A stretch of DNA of 64,000 nucleotides from Henriciella marina DSM 19595 (GTDB lineage: Bacteria; Pseudomonadota; Alphaproteobacteria; Caulobacterales; Hyphomonadaceae): contig NZ_AQXT01000002.1 of assembly GCF_000376805.1 (NCBI RefSeq), positions 496,001 to 560,000 of the forward strand. Direction: 5' to 3'. A program made the position numbers and the translations under genes. Every line of letters starts with the position of its first letter. Position 1 is the stretch's first letter. Of the stretch, positions 1 through 8,145 are shown piece by piece. Under the pieces are notes generated by a model that was given only the letters and a program-made list of their open reading frames with translations, was not told the DNA's origin and searched no databases.

Positions 1-584
1 CAGCCGCCTGTATTGGCAAAACTTTTTTGGGCCTCTGGAAAGCCGGATGCGGCCTCTGTGAAACGCTCAAGCTGCTGTGTGTTGATCGCGCGCGAACGGT
101 CATCTGAATCGACCAGATGGGACATGATGTGGACCGGCGGATTGGCGGCCGTCAGGCTTTTCAGCGCCGCGAGATCTTCCAGCCGTACACCTAGGCGGTT
201 CATGCCGGTGTCGATATGGACCGCATATTCCGGCGTGTCGCTGAGCCCGAGCCAGCCCTTGAGCGCGGGCAGGGCATTGATGACGGGGGTGATCTTGCTG
301 GCGCGAACAAGCTCTGCATCTTCCGGTTCAGCGCCGTTGAATGCCATGATGATTGCATCTGGCCCGACGATGTCTCGAAGTTCTGCGCCTTCCTCGACAT
401 AGGCGACAAAGAAGGTGCGGCAGCCGGCCTCATGCAGGGCAAGCGCGACGGGGCCGACGCCATGTCCATAGGCGTTCGCCTTGACCACGGCGCCGGGTCT
501 GGCCCCCGGTACAAGTGCGCCAATCGTGCGCCAGTTGGCGACGATATTATCTGTATGGATAAGGGCTTGCGGGCTGAGGCTCAT
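1..584 (-). CDS. alr: alanine racemase (partial, C-terminus beyond the left edge)
   Basis: Catalyses PLP-dependent interconversion of L- and D-alanine in the cytoplasm, supplying D-Ala for peptidoglycan. About 194 of the usual 350-370 codons are inside the window. The PLP-lysine motif AVVKANAYGHG is at residues 32-42 (Lys35, Tyr39), and the barrel motif HIDTGMNRLGV at 123-133, both family signatures. The start is the ATG at 584, since nothing upstream extends before dnaB ends at 627. It lies 42 bases downstream of dnaB on the same strand, probably co-transcribed; dnaB-alr is a common alphaproteobacterial order. The catalytic Tyr of the C-terminal domain cannot be seen here. Confidence 0.93.
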   Translation of the reverse strand, partial: MSLSPQALIHTDNIVANWRTIGALVPGARPGAVVKANAYGHGVGPVALALHEAGCRTFFVAYVEEGAELRDIVGPDAIIMAFNGAEPEDAELVRASKITPVINALPALKGWLGLSDTPEYAVHIDTGMNRLGVRLEDLAALKSLTAANPPVHIMSHLVDSDDRSRAINTQQLERFTEAASGFPEAQKSFANTGG

Positions 585-626
585 TCAGGCGGCATAGTCC
601 GCTGCGCTGCCTCGCTGCAAGCATCT

Positions 627-2114
627 TTACTCGTAATCGTCTTGCGGTTGCTGGCGCTTTAGATTGCCGAAGCGGGTGGTGTTGGCGTCGAAGGCGAGCG
701 TGACCCGGCCAATCGGACCATGGCGCTGCTTGCCGATAATGACCTCAGCGGTGCCGAGCACTTCGTCCATGCGCTGGCGCCATTTGGTCCATTTTTCTGC
801 CGATTGGGGGTCATCGCCGCCAGACTGGGGCTCTGTCCGCTCAAGGTAATAGGACTCGCGGTAGACGAACATGACGACGTCGGCATCCTGCTCGATGGAG
901 CCGGACTCGCGAAGGTCGGAGAGCTGAGGACGTTTGTCTTCGCGCTGCTCGACCTGACGTGAGAGCTGTGAGAGGGCGATGACAGGAACGTTGAGCTCCT
1001 TTGCCAGCGCCTTGAGGCCCATGGTGATCTGCGTGATTTCCTGAACGCGCGAGTCGCTAGCCTTGCCGGTGGTGGAGGTCAGGAGCTGCAAATAGTCGAT
1101 CACGACCATGTCGAGGCCGCTGGTGCGCTTCAGGCGGCGGGCACGCGCAGCGAGCTGGCTGATCGAGATGCCGCCCTGGTCATCGATATAGAGCGGCAGG
1201 TTCTGAAGCTCTTCGGTGGCCTGGCGGATCTTCTCGAAATCGCTGGCGTCGAGATCACCCTGACGGATGTGGTGGGCGTTGAGTCCGGTGCGGTCGGCGA
1301 TGATCCGTGTGGCGAGCTGTTCGCACGACATCTCGAGCGAAAAGAAAGCAATTACAGCGCCTTCCACGGTTTTCTTCGAGCCGTCGGGCTGTGCTTCGCG
1401 TCGGCATTTCTGGGCGGCGTTGAAGGCAATGTTGGTGGCGAGCGTTGTCTTACCCATTGAGGGGCGACCGGCCAGAATGACGAGATCGGACTTGTGGAAC
1501 CCGCCAAGCATGGTGTCGAGGTCATCAAGCTCCGAGGCGATGCCGGCAATCTTGCCATCCCGCTTGAATGCCGCCTCTGCCATGGCGAGCGATTCTTTGA
1601 GCGCAGTGGAAAAGGAGTGGAAGCCACGTCCCGACGAGCCACGGTCGGCGAGGTCGAAGAGCTGGCGTTCTGCAAGCTCGAGCTGTTTGTCGCCGTCTTC
1701 TTCAGGCGCTGGCTTGAAGGCGCGGTGCTGGACGGTCGCACCAATGTCGATCAGCTCGCGGCGCATCGCGAAGTCGCGGATCATGCGCGCATAGTCTGTG
1801 ATCTCAGGGCCGAAGGCGGCGGAGTCCAGGAGTTCTGCCAGATATGACGCCCCGCCAATCTCCTGCAGCTTGTCGGCCTTCTCGAAATGCTCACGCAGGG
1901 TGATGCCATCGGCGACGCGGCCGCCCTGGATCATGGTGGCGCAAACCCCGAAGATTTCCTGATGGGGGATGGAGTAGAAATCGGTGGTGCGGAGGATGTC
2001 GGCAACGCGCTGGAACGCATTGTTGTCATAGAGGACGGCCCCTAGCACACCGGCTTCGGCAGAGAGGTTATGCGGCGCCTCGACCGTTGTCGGTGTATTG
2101 GACATATCGTTCAT
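627..2114 (-). CDS. dnaB: replicative DNA helicase DnaB
   Basis: Hexameric 5'-3' helicase that unwinds DNA at the replication fork. At 495 residues it has the normal two-domain plan: an N-terminal DnaB domain (about 13-115), a linker, and a RecA-like motor with Walker A AGRPSMGKTTL at 215-225 and Walker B VVIDYLQLL at 337-345. A short polar insert (about 236-251) sits between Walker A and the FFSLEM segment. No intein is present. The ATG at 2114 has GGAGG upstream; a second ATG three codons in is possible. It lies downstream of the ribosomal operon terminator, so it should have its own promoter in 2115-2262. Confidence 0.97.
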   Translation of the reverse strand: MNDMSNTPTTVEAPHNLSAEAGVLGAVLYDNNAFQRVADILRTTDFYSIPHQEIFGVCATMIQGGRVADGITLREHFEKADKLQEIGGASYLAELLDSAAFGPEITDYARMIRDFAMRRELIDIGATVQHRAFKPAPEEDGDKQLELAERQLFDLADRGSSGRGFHSFSTALKESLAMAEAAFKRDGKIAGIASELDDLDTMLGGFHKSDLVILAGRPSMGKTTLATNIAFNAAQKCRREAQPDGSKKTVEGAVIAFFSLEMSCEQLATRIIADRTGLNAHHIRQGDLDASDFEKIRQATEELQNLPLYIDDQGGISISQLAARARRLKRTSGLDMVVIDYLQLLTSTTGKASDSRVQEITQITMGLKALAKELNVPVIALSQLSRQVEQREDKRPQLSDLRESGSIEQDADVVMFVYRESYYLERTEPQSGGDDPQSAEKWTKWRQRMDEVLGTAEVIIGKQRHGPIGRVTLAFDANTTRFGNLKRQQPQDDYE

Positions 2115-2262
2115 GGGAGACCACCTCCATCTTAACAGGTCGGTAACCTTATCGGTGGGCGGCGCGATATTTCAGACTTGACTTACAGTCTTTCGGGCGC
2201 CGTCCACAGGTGATGCGCGGTCTGTGGATATATCCCGATTCGCATGCGGGCATGTGCGCCAG

Positions 2263-2292
2263 AAAAAGGCCGCACCCCGTAGGATGCGGCCT
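2263..2292 (-). terminator. rho-independent terminator after rpsF-rpsR-rplI
   Basis: An 8-bp perfect stem (AGGCCGCA at 2267-2274 with TGCGGCCT at 2285-2292) and a 10-base loop. On the minus strand it is followed by five T's (2263-2267 on the plus strand are A's). It sits 30 bases past the rplI stop, so it ends the ribosomal protein transcript before dnaB. Confidence 0.8.
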
Positions 2293-2321
2293 GATCTAAA
2301 TTCGCAAAACGTGAGAAGGAT

Positions 2322-2915
2322 CTATTCCTCTTCAGGCGCTTCGCGGGTTTCTTCGTCGCGCTCGGCGGAAGCTTCTGCAAGCTCAGCGGCTTGTTCTGCG
2401 CTCGCGCCCTGCTGTTCGGCCTGGATCGTGTTGATCACATTCTCGCCTGCAGCCTGGCGTTCAGCTTCTTCCATCGAACGCGCAACGTTCACAGTGATCT
2501 CGATAGAGACCTCAGCGTGAAGGCGAACGTCCATTTCGTAGATGCCAACGGTTTTGATTGGCTGGTCGAGCTTGATCTGGCCGCGGCGGACCTTGAAGCC
2601 CTGTTCGGCAAGACCATCGACGATGTCGCGGGTCGAGACGGAGCCGTAGAGGTTGCCAGTGTCGGACGACTGACGGATCAGGACCAGTTCGGTGCCGTCC
2701 ATGCTTTCGCCTGACGTCTTGGCTTCTTCGCGGGCGTCAGCGTTACGCTTTTCGATGAGGTCACGCTCTGCAGCGAAGCGGGCACGGTTCTTTTCGTTTG
2801 CGATCAGTGCCTTGCCGCGTGGCAGCAGGAAGTTACGGGCAAAGCCGTTCTTCACTGTGACTTCTTCACCGAGTTCGCCGAGATTTTCGACGCGTTCAAG
2901 AAGGATGATATCCAT
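2322..2915 (-). CDS. rplI: 50S ribosomal protein L9
   Basis: Binds 23S rRNA domain V at the L1-stalk base of the large subunit. The N-terminal L9 signature (MDIILLERVENLGELGEEV, then KNGFARNFLLPRGKA) covers residues 1-36, followed by the long helix and the C-terminal domain. At 197 residues it is about 50 longer than the E. coli protein because of an acidic, Ala/Glu-rich tail from about 150 onwards; such tails are common in alphaproteobacterial L9. It is the last gene of rpsF-rpsR-rplI, with 13 bases between it and rpsR, and is followed by a clear terminator. Confidence 0.97.
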   Translation of the reverse strand: MDIILLERVENLGELGEEVTVKNGFARNFLLPRGKALIANEKNRARFAAERDLIEKRNADAREEAKTSGESMDGTELVLIRQSSDTGNLYGSVSTRDIVDGLAEQGFKVRRGQIKLDQPIKTVGIYEMDVRLHAEVSIEITVNVARSMEEAERQAAGENVINTIQAEQQGASAEQAAELAEASAERDEETREAPEEE

Positions 2916-2928
2916 GTGTCTGGTCCTC

Positions 2929-3201
2929 CTACTTCACGGTGAATGGCAGAAGCGCGAGCATGCGGGCGCGTTTGATGGCGCGGGCAAGCTTACGCTGGTT
3001 CTTGACGTTCACTGCAGTGATCCGCGAGGGGACAATCTTGCCCTTCTCGGAGATATAGCGCTGCAGGAGTTTCACATCCTTGTAGTCGATCGCCGGAGCA
3101 CCTTCGCCCGAGAACGGATCGACCTTGCGACGGCGGTTGAATGTGCGCCGGGCAGGGATGTTGGTGATGTTGATATCACCTTTGTTGTTTTCTGAAGACA
3201 T
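2929..3201 (-). CDS. rpsR: 30S ribosomal protein S18
   Basis: Small-subunit protein that pairs with S6 on the platform of the 30S subunit. The 90-residue length and the core ([21 protein letters not shown], then [20 protein letters not shown]) are typical of the family. It lies 11 bases downstream of rpsF and 13 upstream of rplI in the standard S6-S18-L9 operon. No zinc-binding Cys set is present, so this is the zinc-independent form. Confidence 0.97.
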   Translation of the reverse strand: MSSENNKGDINITNIPARRTFNRRRKVDPFSGEGAPAIDYKDVKLLQRYISEKGKIVPSRITAVNVKNQRKLARAIKRARMLALLPFTVK

Positions 3202-3212
3202 GTCTCTCTTCC

Positions 3213-3557
3213 TTAATCCTTGCGGTCGCTGCGGCCTTTACGGCCCATCATCGCGGACGGCTCTTCTTCCAGCTCATCGACCTTGATGGTCATGTAGCGG
3301 ATCACATCGTCCGAGATGCGATGACGGCGCTCAAGCTCATGAACGGCGGCAGCTGGGCCGTCGATATTGAGCAGGGAGTAGTGTCCCTTGCGCTGCTTGT
3401 TGATTGGATAGGAGAGATTGCGCAGGCCCCAGTATTCGGTCTTGCCGACCTTGGCGCCCTGGCTTTCCAGCCATTGGCCGAGCTCTTCGATCTGGCTCTC
3501 GACCTGTGCAGGCGAGATGTCCGGACGTGAGATCAGCACGTGTTCGTATAGTGCCAT
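3213..3557 (-). CDS. rpsF: 30S ribosomal protein S6
   Basis: Binds 16S rRNA together with S18. It has 114 residues and the family pattern ([19 protein letters not shown] at 1-19; [18 protein letters not shown] in the middle; a short charged tail). It is the first gene of the S6-S18-L9 operon. The ATG at 3557 has weak Shine-Dalgarno support (AGGGAATGAAAC upstream). A leader of roughly 110 bases may separate the candidate promoter at 3677-3705 from the start; in many bacteria the S6:S18 complex regulates its own mRNA through such a leader, which I infer only from position. Confidence 0.97.
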   Translation of the reverse strand: MALYEHVLISRPDISPAQVESQIEELGQWLESQGAKVGKTEYWGLRNLSYPINKQRKGHYSLLNIDGPAAAVHELERRHRISDDVIRYMTIKVDELEEEPSAMMGRKGRSDRKD

Positions 3558-3676
3558 AGTTTCATTCCCTGATGGTGAGAAGCGCGGCGCAGGAACGCGG
3601 GAAAACGTTCCGGCGATGGCCCCCGAAAATCCGGCTCATTCCGGACATCGGGACCGCACCCCGTGTGAAGAGGGGG

Positions 3677-3705
3677 CTTAAACCCCAGACTGTGGACAAA
3701 ATCAA
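3677..3705 (-). promoter_or_regulatory. candidate promoter for rpsF-rpsR-rplI
   Basis: On the minus strand TTGATT (-35-like, 3700-3705) is separated by exactly 17 bases from TTTAAG (-10-like, 3677-3682), about 120 bases before rpsF. The match to a housekeeping sigma consensus is moderate. It also overlaps the 3' flank of the upstream gene that ends at 3725. Confidence 0.45.
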
Positions 3706-3724
3706 GGCGCAAAGCCCAGTCGTA

Positions 3725-4546
3725 TCAGGCCTTGTCGGCGTCCATAATGGCCGCAACACGGTCGCCGCCGATGCCATCGCGTGTGAATTCGAAGGTTCCG
3801 GTCTCAACAAGTTCTTGCGCGGCCCTTATCAGCGCGCCGTGCGCGGCATTTGAAAGGCTTGAACCGAGACTGATACGGCGCACGCCAAGCGCGGCAAGAT
3901 CGGCAACGGGAACGAAGCCATCGCGCGGCCCCATGAGGACGTTGAGCGGCCGGTCAATCGAGGAAAGGACCGTGCGAATGTCGTCTATCGACCTCAGCCC
4001 TGGCGCGAAGAGAATATGGGCGCCCGCTTCCTGATAGGCCTGAAGGCGGGCAATCGTGTCAGCGAGATCCGGAAATCCTGTGAAGAAGTTCTCGGCGCGC
4101 GCCGTGAGCGTGAAGGGGAAAGGCAGGGCGTTCGCGGCTTCCGCGGCTGCGGCAACCCGGTCGCGCGCTTTTTCGAGGTCGTATTGCTGGCCGAGCGCCG
4201 TGCTGAAATCCTCAATCGAGCCCCCAACAAGGCCTGTATCGGCGGCAAGTCCGATTGTCTCGGCGCAGGTTTCTGCGGCATCGCCAAACCCGTTTTCAAG
4301 ATCAGCAGAGATGGGTATGTCGGTCGCCTCGCAAAGCGCCGCCGCATGCGACAGCACCATGTCGCGCGTGACCTCATAGTCCTGCAGGCCAATGGAATTG
4401 GCGAAACCGGCGCTGGTCGTGGCGAGGGCCTTGAAGCCCAAACCCTGCAGGATCCGCGCTGAGCCGACATCCCAGGGGTTGGGCATGATGAAGCAGCCTT
4501 CCTCATGTAGGGCGCGAAAAGCGCCGGCTTTCTGGTGCTGGTTCAT
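3725..4546 (-). CDS. isocitrate lyase/PEP mutase family protein
   Basis: A TIM-barrel enzyme of the PEP mutase/isocitrate lyase superfamily (273 residues), which makes or breaks C-C or P-C bonds of 2-oxoacids. Visible signatures are the N-terminal MPNPWDVGSARIL, ISADLENGFGD (the Mg-binding acidic strand) and GGSIEDFS. The KKCGH catalytic loop of true isocitrate lyase is absent, and so are the features needed to assign phosphonopyruvate mutase or methylisocitrate lyase. Many such genes are annotated generically. It stands alone between rpsF and the divergent fabD; substrate unknown. Confidence 0.85.
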   Translation of the reverse strand: MNQHQKAGAFRALHEEGCFIMPNPWDVGSARILQGLGFKALATTSAGFANSIGLQDYEVTRDMVLSHAAALCEATDIPISADLENGFGDAAETCAETIGLAADTGLVGGSIEDFSTALGQQYDLEKARDRVAAAAEAANALPFPFTLTARAENFFTGFPDLADTIARLQAYQEAGAHILFAPGLRSIDDIRTVLSSIDRPLNVLMGPRDGFVPVADLAALGVRRISLGSSLSNAAHGALIRAAQELVETGTFEFTRDGIGGDRVAAIMDADKA

Positions 4547-4615
4547 CGTGGTCGGGCCTCGTCAGTTGTGGATCTCAGCCCATGACGCAAAGCAGAATCT
4601 AACGCCACCCGATAC

Positions 4616-4644
4616 TTGCGCATCTTTAGGCGGCCTTCTACGCA
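4616..4644 (+). promoter_or_regulatory. candidate promoter for the fabD operon
   Basis: TTGCGC at 4616-4621 and TACGCA at 4639-4644 are separated by 17 bases, 43 bases before the fabD ATG. The elements only partly match the consensus, but it is the best candidate in the 141-base divergent gap. Confidence 0.35.
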
Positions 4645-4687
4645 ATGCGCAAAATAGAAACGAGATTCACCAGAAGGGCAGGACCGC

Positions 4688-5635
4688 ATGACGACGACGT
4701 TCGCGTTCATTTTTCCGGGACAGGGCAGCCAGTTTATCGGCATGGGCAAAGACCTCGCCGAAGCGTATCCAGCAGCGCGCGAGGTGTTCGAGATCGTCGA
4801 TGCCTCTCTTCAACAGGATCTTTCCAGGCTGATCTGGGAAGGCACTGACGATGAGCTGAAGCTGACGGCGAATACCCAGCCAGCCTTGATGGCGGTCAGC
4901 CTTGCGGCCATCCGTGCGCTTCAGTCTGAAGGTGTCAGCCTCGACCAAGCAGCCTTCGTCGCCGGCCACTCCCTTGGAGAATATTCAGCACTGGCAGCGA
5001 GCGGAGCGATTGAGCTTGCGGATGCGGCCCGTATCCTGCGTATTCGCGGCAATGCCATGCAGGCGGCGGTGCCCGCAGGCGAGGGTGCGATGGCAGCCCT
5101 CCTGGGCGCGACGCCGGAACAGGCGGTGGCCCTTTGCGAGCTTGGCCGCGCCGAAGGCGGTATCTGCGAGATCGCCAATGACAATGCGCCGGGTCAGATC
5201 GTCATTTCCGGCTCGAAGGCGGCAGTTGAACTGGCAGCGTCCAAGACCGGCGAAGTCGGCATCAAGAAAGCCATGATGCTCCCCGTCAGCGCGCCGTTCC
5301 ACTGTTCGATGATGCAACCGGCCGCCGACGAGATGATGTCGGCGCTTTCAGATATCGAGATCAAGGCACCCGTGGTGCCATTGATTGCGAATGTGACCGC
5401 TGCGCCGACGTCTGATCCAGCAGAAATCCGTGGGCATCTGATCGAGCAGGTTTGCGGACAGGTGCGCTGGCGCGAAAGTGTCGAGTTCATGGTCTCGCAG
5501 GGGATCGAGCTGACCGTGGAGGCGGGCGCCGGCAAAGTGCTTAGCGTGATGAACCGGCGCACGGCAAAAGAGATCGAAGGCCTGACGCTCGGGACGCCCG
5601 AAGACATAGAATCAGTTGCTAAGCGCCTCGGCTAA
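4688..5635 (+). CDS. fabD: malonyl-CoA:ACP transacylase FabD
   Basis: Transfers malonyl from CoA to acyl carrier protein, making the extender unit for type II fatty-acid synthesis. The 315-residue length is normal. The N-terminal GQGSQFIGMG is at 11-20, the nucleophile elbow GHSLGE at 93-98 (Ser95), and the catalytic His205 lies in SAPFHCSMM. It is the first gene of fabD-fabG-acpP-fabF, with 61 bases to the fabG start. The ATG at 4688 is preceded by a weak purine-rich site (AGGGCAGGACCGC). Confidence 0.97.
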   Translation: MTTTFAFIFPGQGSQFIGMGKDLAEAYPAAREVFEIVDASLQQDLSRLIWEGTDDELKLTANTQPALMAVSLAAIRALQSEGVSLDQAAFVAGHSLGEYSALAASGAIELADAARILRIRGNAMQAAVPAGEGAMAALLGATPEQAVALCELGRAEGGICEIANDNAPGQIVISGSKAAVELAASKTGEVGIKKAMMLPVSAPFHCSMMQPAADEMMSALSDIEIKAPVVPLIANVTAAPTSDPAEIRGHLIEQVCGQVRWRESVEFMVSQGIELTVEAGAGKVLSVMNRRTAKEIEGLTLGTPEDIESVAKRLG

Positions 5636-5696
5636 GGCGACAAGGGTCGAAACCGAGAAGACGGCAGAAGCCGCAAGAAGGAAGGATGAGAGCCGC

Positions 5697-6437
5697 ATGT
5701 TTGATCTGAGCGGACGCACAGCGCTAGTGACCGGGGCCTCCGGTGGCATTGGCAGCGCGATTGCGATGGCGCTGTCCGAAGCTGGTGCTAAGGTTGCCCT
5801 GTCCGGCACGCGCGAAAGTGTGCTGGAAGAGGTGAAGTCGGGCCTGCCAGGTGAGGGCGTCGTCGTAACGGCCAACCTCTCTGATGCAGATTCGGTCGAT
5901 AGCCTTGTCAGCCGCGCCGAAGAGGCCGCCGGCAGCCAGCTAGACATTCTGGTCGCGAATGCAGGCATTACCCGCGACAAGCTTCTCATGCAGATGAAGC
6001 CCGACGAATGGGACGAGGTGCTGAACGTCAATCTTGGCTCTTATTACCGGCTGACCAAATCGGTTGTCAGGGGCATGATGAAGCGCCGGTATGGCCGCAT
6101 CATTGGCATCACCTCGATTGTCGGCGTGACTGGAAATCCAGGTCAGGCCAATTACTGCGCCTCCAAGGCAGGCATGATCGGCTTTACCAAATCGCTGGCG
6201 CAGGAAGTCGCCAGCCGGGGCATTACCGCAAACTGTATTGCGCCCGGATTTATCGAGTCGCCGATGACAGATGTGCTGCCAGACAGTCAGAAAGAGGCGC
6301 TTCTGGGCCAGATTCCTTCAGGAAAACTGGGTCAGGGAAGCGACATTGCTGCAGCCGCGGTCTATCTTGCATCGTCAGAAGCGGCCTATGTTACAGGCCA
6401 GACGCTGCATGTGAATGGCGGCATGGCAATGATCTGA
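5697..6437 (+). CDS. fabG: 3-oxoacyl-ACP reductase FabG
   Basis: NADPH-dependent reductase of the fatty-acid elongation cycle. The classical SDR signatures are present: TGASGGIG at 12-19, NAG at 88-90 and the catalytic Ser140, Tyr153 (NYCASKAG) and Lys157. The frame is open back to 5616, but the ATG at 5697 starts the standard N-terminus (MFDLSGRTALVTG) and is preceded by a GAAGGATGAG ribosome site. That gives 246 residues, the family length. It follows fabD by 61 bases. Confidence 0.97.
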   Translation: MFDLSGRTALVTGASGGIGSAIAMALSEAGAKVALSGTRESVLEEVKSGLPGEGVVVTANLSDADSVDSLVSRAEEAAGSQLDILVANAGITRDKLLMQMKPDEWDEVLNVNLGSYYRLTKSVVRGMMKRRYGRIIGITSIVGVTGNPGQANYCASKAGMIGFTKSLAQEVASRGITANCIAPGFIESPMTDVLPDSQKEALLGQIPSGKLGQGSDIAAAAVYLASSEAAYVTGQTLHVNGGMAMI

Positions 6438-6465
6438 CCGCGGGTCACCCAAACAGTTGCAGCCC

Positions 6466-6494
6466 TTGGCGTTATCTTTATCAGTGTGCTAACG
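6466..6494 (+). promoter_or_regulatory. candidate promoter upstream of acpP
   Basis: TTGGCG (6466-6471), a 17-base spacer, then CTAACG (6489-6494), 52 bases before the acpP ATG. The -10 region GTGCTAAC resembles the alphaproteobacterial housekeeping pattern. An extra promoter here would fit the high ACP demand relative to fabD and fabG. Confidence 0.45.
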
Positions 6495-6546
6495 GGCAAC
6501 CTAAGACGTAACAGTCTTCCCATCAGACATCATGAGAGAGGTTTCC

Positions 6547-6783
6547 ATGTCTGACGTTTTCGAGCGTGTTAAAAAGATCGTAGTCGAGAATCTCGACGTA
6601 GAAGCAGACAAAGTGGCGGAATCGGCGAGCTTTATCGACGATCTCGGCGCAGACTCCCTCGACCTGGTCGAGCTGGTCATGGCTTTCGAAGAAGAGTTCA
6701 ACATTGAAATTCCTGACGATGTTCAGGAAAACATTCGTACCGTTGGTGACGCTGTCACCCACATCAAGGCCCACGTCTCTTAA
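6547..6783 (+). CDS. acpP: acyl carrier protein
   Basis: Carries growing acyl chains on a 4'-phosphopantetheine arm. At 78 residues it is a typical ACP, acidic, with the attachment motif [13 protein letters not shown] and modified Ser37. The ATG at 6547 ([10 protein letters not shown]) is preceded by GAGAGG six bases upstream; the reading frame extends five codons further, but that ATG lacks a site. It lies between fabG and fabF, 12 bases before fabF. Confidence 0.98.
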   Translation: MSDVFERVKKIVVENLDVEADKVAESASFIDDLGADSLDLVELVMAFEEEFNIEIPDDVQENIRTVGDAVTHIKAHVS

Positions 6784-6795
6784 GAGGGTTAGCTG

Positions 6796-8085
6796 ATGCG
6801 CCGTGTCGTCATTACCGGGATTGGTCTCGTTTCTCCGCTGGCTAGCGGACGCGAGGCCACGTGGGAGCGTTTGCTCGCAGGCAAGTCTGGAGCAGGTCCC
6901 ATCGATCTGTTTGATACAAAGGACGTGCCCTGCAAGATCGCTTGCCAGGTACCCTGGAATGACGGCACCGGCCGCGGCGGCGGCAGTGCGGACGATCCGC
7001 ACTCATTCGACCCCGACAAGGCGGCCTCTCCCAAGGAGCGCCGCCGTATAGACGAGTTCATTCTCTATGCGCTCGCTGCAGCGGACGAGGCTGTGGCCGA
7101 CTCTGGCTGGGTGCCGGAGACGGAAGAAGACAAAGAGCGTACCGGTGTCATGATCGGCTCCGGCATTGGTGGTCTTCAGTCGATCTACGAGACGTCGATC
7201 ACGCTTCGTGAGAAGGGCGCCCGCAAGGTCAGCCCGTTCTTCATTCCCTCGGCACTTATCAATCTGGCCTCCGGCCAGGTGTCTATCCGCCATGGCTTCA
7301 AGGGTCCGAACCATTCCGTGGTGACGGCGTGTGCAACAGGTGCGCACGCTATCGGCGACTCGGCACGGCTCATCAAATATGGCGACGCCGACTTGATGTT
7401 GGCGGGCGGCTCAGAAGCTGTGATCTGTGAAATCGGTATTGCCGGTTTTTGCTCTGCAAAGGCCATGTCGACCAATTTCAACGATACGCCCGAGAAGGCC
7501 TCGCGCCCTTACGACAAGGACCGCGATGGGTTTGTCATGGGCGAGGGTGCTGCGATCCTCATGCTGGAAGAGTATGAGCACGCAAAGGCGCGCGGCGCGA
7601 AAATCTATGCCGAAGTGGCAGGCTATGGCCTCACTGGGGATGCCTACCACATCACCGCGCCGGCCGAAGGCTCCGAAGGTGGCTACCGGGCCATGAAGAT
7701 GGCGCTTGGCCATTCAGGTCTAGACGTCACCGACATCGATTATGTGAACACACACGGCACGTCGACGCCAAAAGGCGATGAGGGCGAGATCGGGGCTGTC
7801 GAACGCCTGTTTGGCGATCATGCGAAGAACTTGTCCCTGTCGTCGACGAAGTCGGCCGTCGGCCACCTGCTTGGAGCAGCTGGGGCCATTGAGGGGGCGT
7901 TCTGCGCCCTTGCGCTGCGCGACCAGATCATGCCGCCGACACTCAATCTCGACAATCCGAGCGTCGACACGCCGATCGATCTCATTCCGCACACTGCGAA
8001 AAAGGGCAAAGTCCGCGCGGCGATGTCGAACTCTTTCGGATTTGGCGGCACCAATGCCTGCCTCATCCTCAAACAGGTCGACTAG
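6796..8085 (+). CDS. fabF: 3-oxoacyl-ACP synthase II FabF
   Basis: Condensing enzyme that elongates acyl-ACP with malonyl-ACP. It has 429 residues. The active-site Cys179 lies in VVTACATGAH, His320 in VNTHGTSTPKGD, and His357 in SAVGHLLGAAG, the full Cys-His-His triad of the KAS II type. A Gly/Asp-rich stretch near 55-72 is a small surface insert. It is 12 bases after acpP and completes the fab operon; mltG follows 60 bases later. Confidence 0.97.
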   Translation: MRRVVITGIGLVSPLASGREATWERLLAGKSGAGPIDLFDTKDVPCKIACQVPWNDGTGRGGGSADDPHSFDPDKAASPKERRRIDEFILYALAAADEAVADSGWVPETEEDKERTGVMIGSGIGGLQSIYETSITLREKGARKVSPFFIPSALINLASGQVSIRHGFKGPNHSVVTACATGAHAIGDSARLIKYGDADLMLAGGSEAVICEIGIAGFCSAKAMSTNFNDTPEKASRPYDKDRDGFVMGEGAAILMLEEYEHAKARGAKIYAEVAGYGLTGDAYHITAPAEGSEGGYRAMKMALGHSGLDVTDIDYVNTHGTSTPKGDEGEIGAVERLFGDHAKNLSLSSTKSAVGHLLGAAGAIEGAFCALALRDQIMPPTLNLDNPSVDTPIDLIPHTAKKGKVRAAMSNSFGFGGTNACLILKQVD

Positions 8086-8145
8086 TTCCCTAATTGTCAA
8101 AGCTCAGGCAAGGTAGGATGAGCTTGATTGAGCGGGGGCTTGGAT

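Noticed and set aside
2223-2231. A DnaA-box-like TGTGGATAT near dnaB, and TGTGGACAA at 3691-3699
   Set aside because: Each differs from the consensus TTATCCACA by at least one base, with no cluster, so chance is likely.
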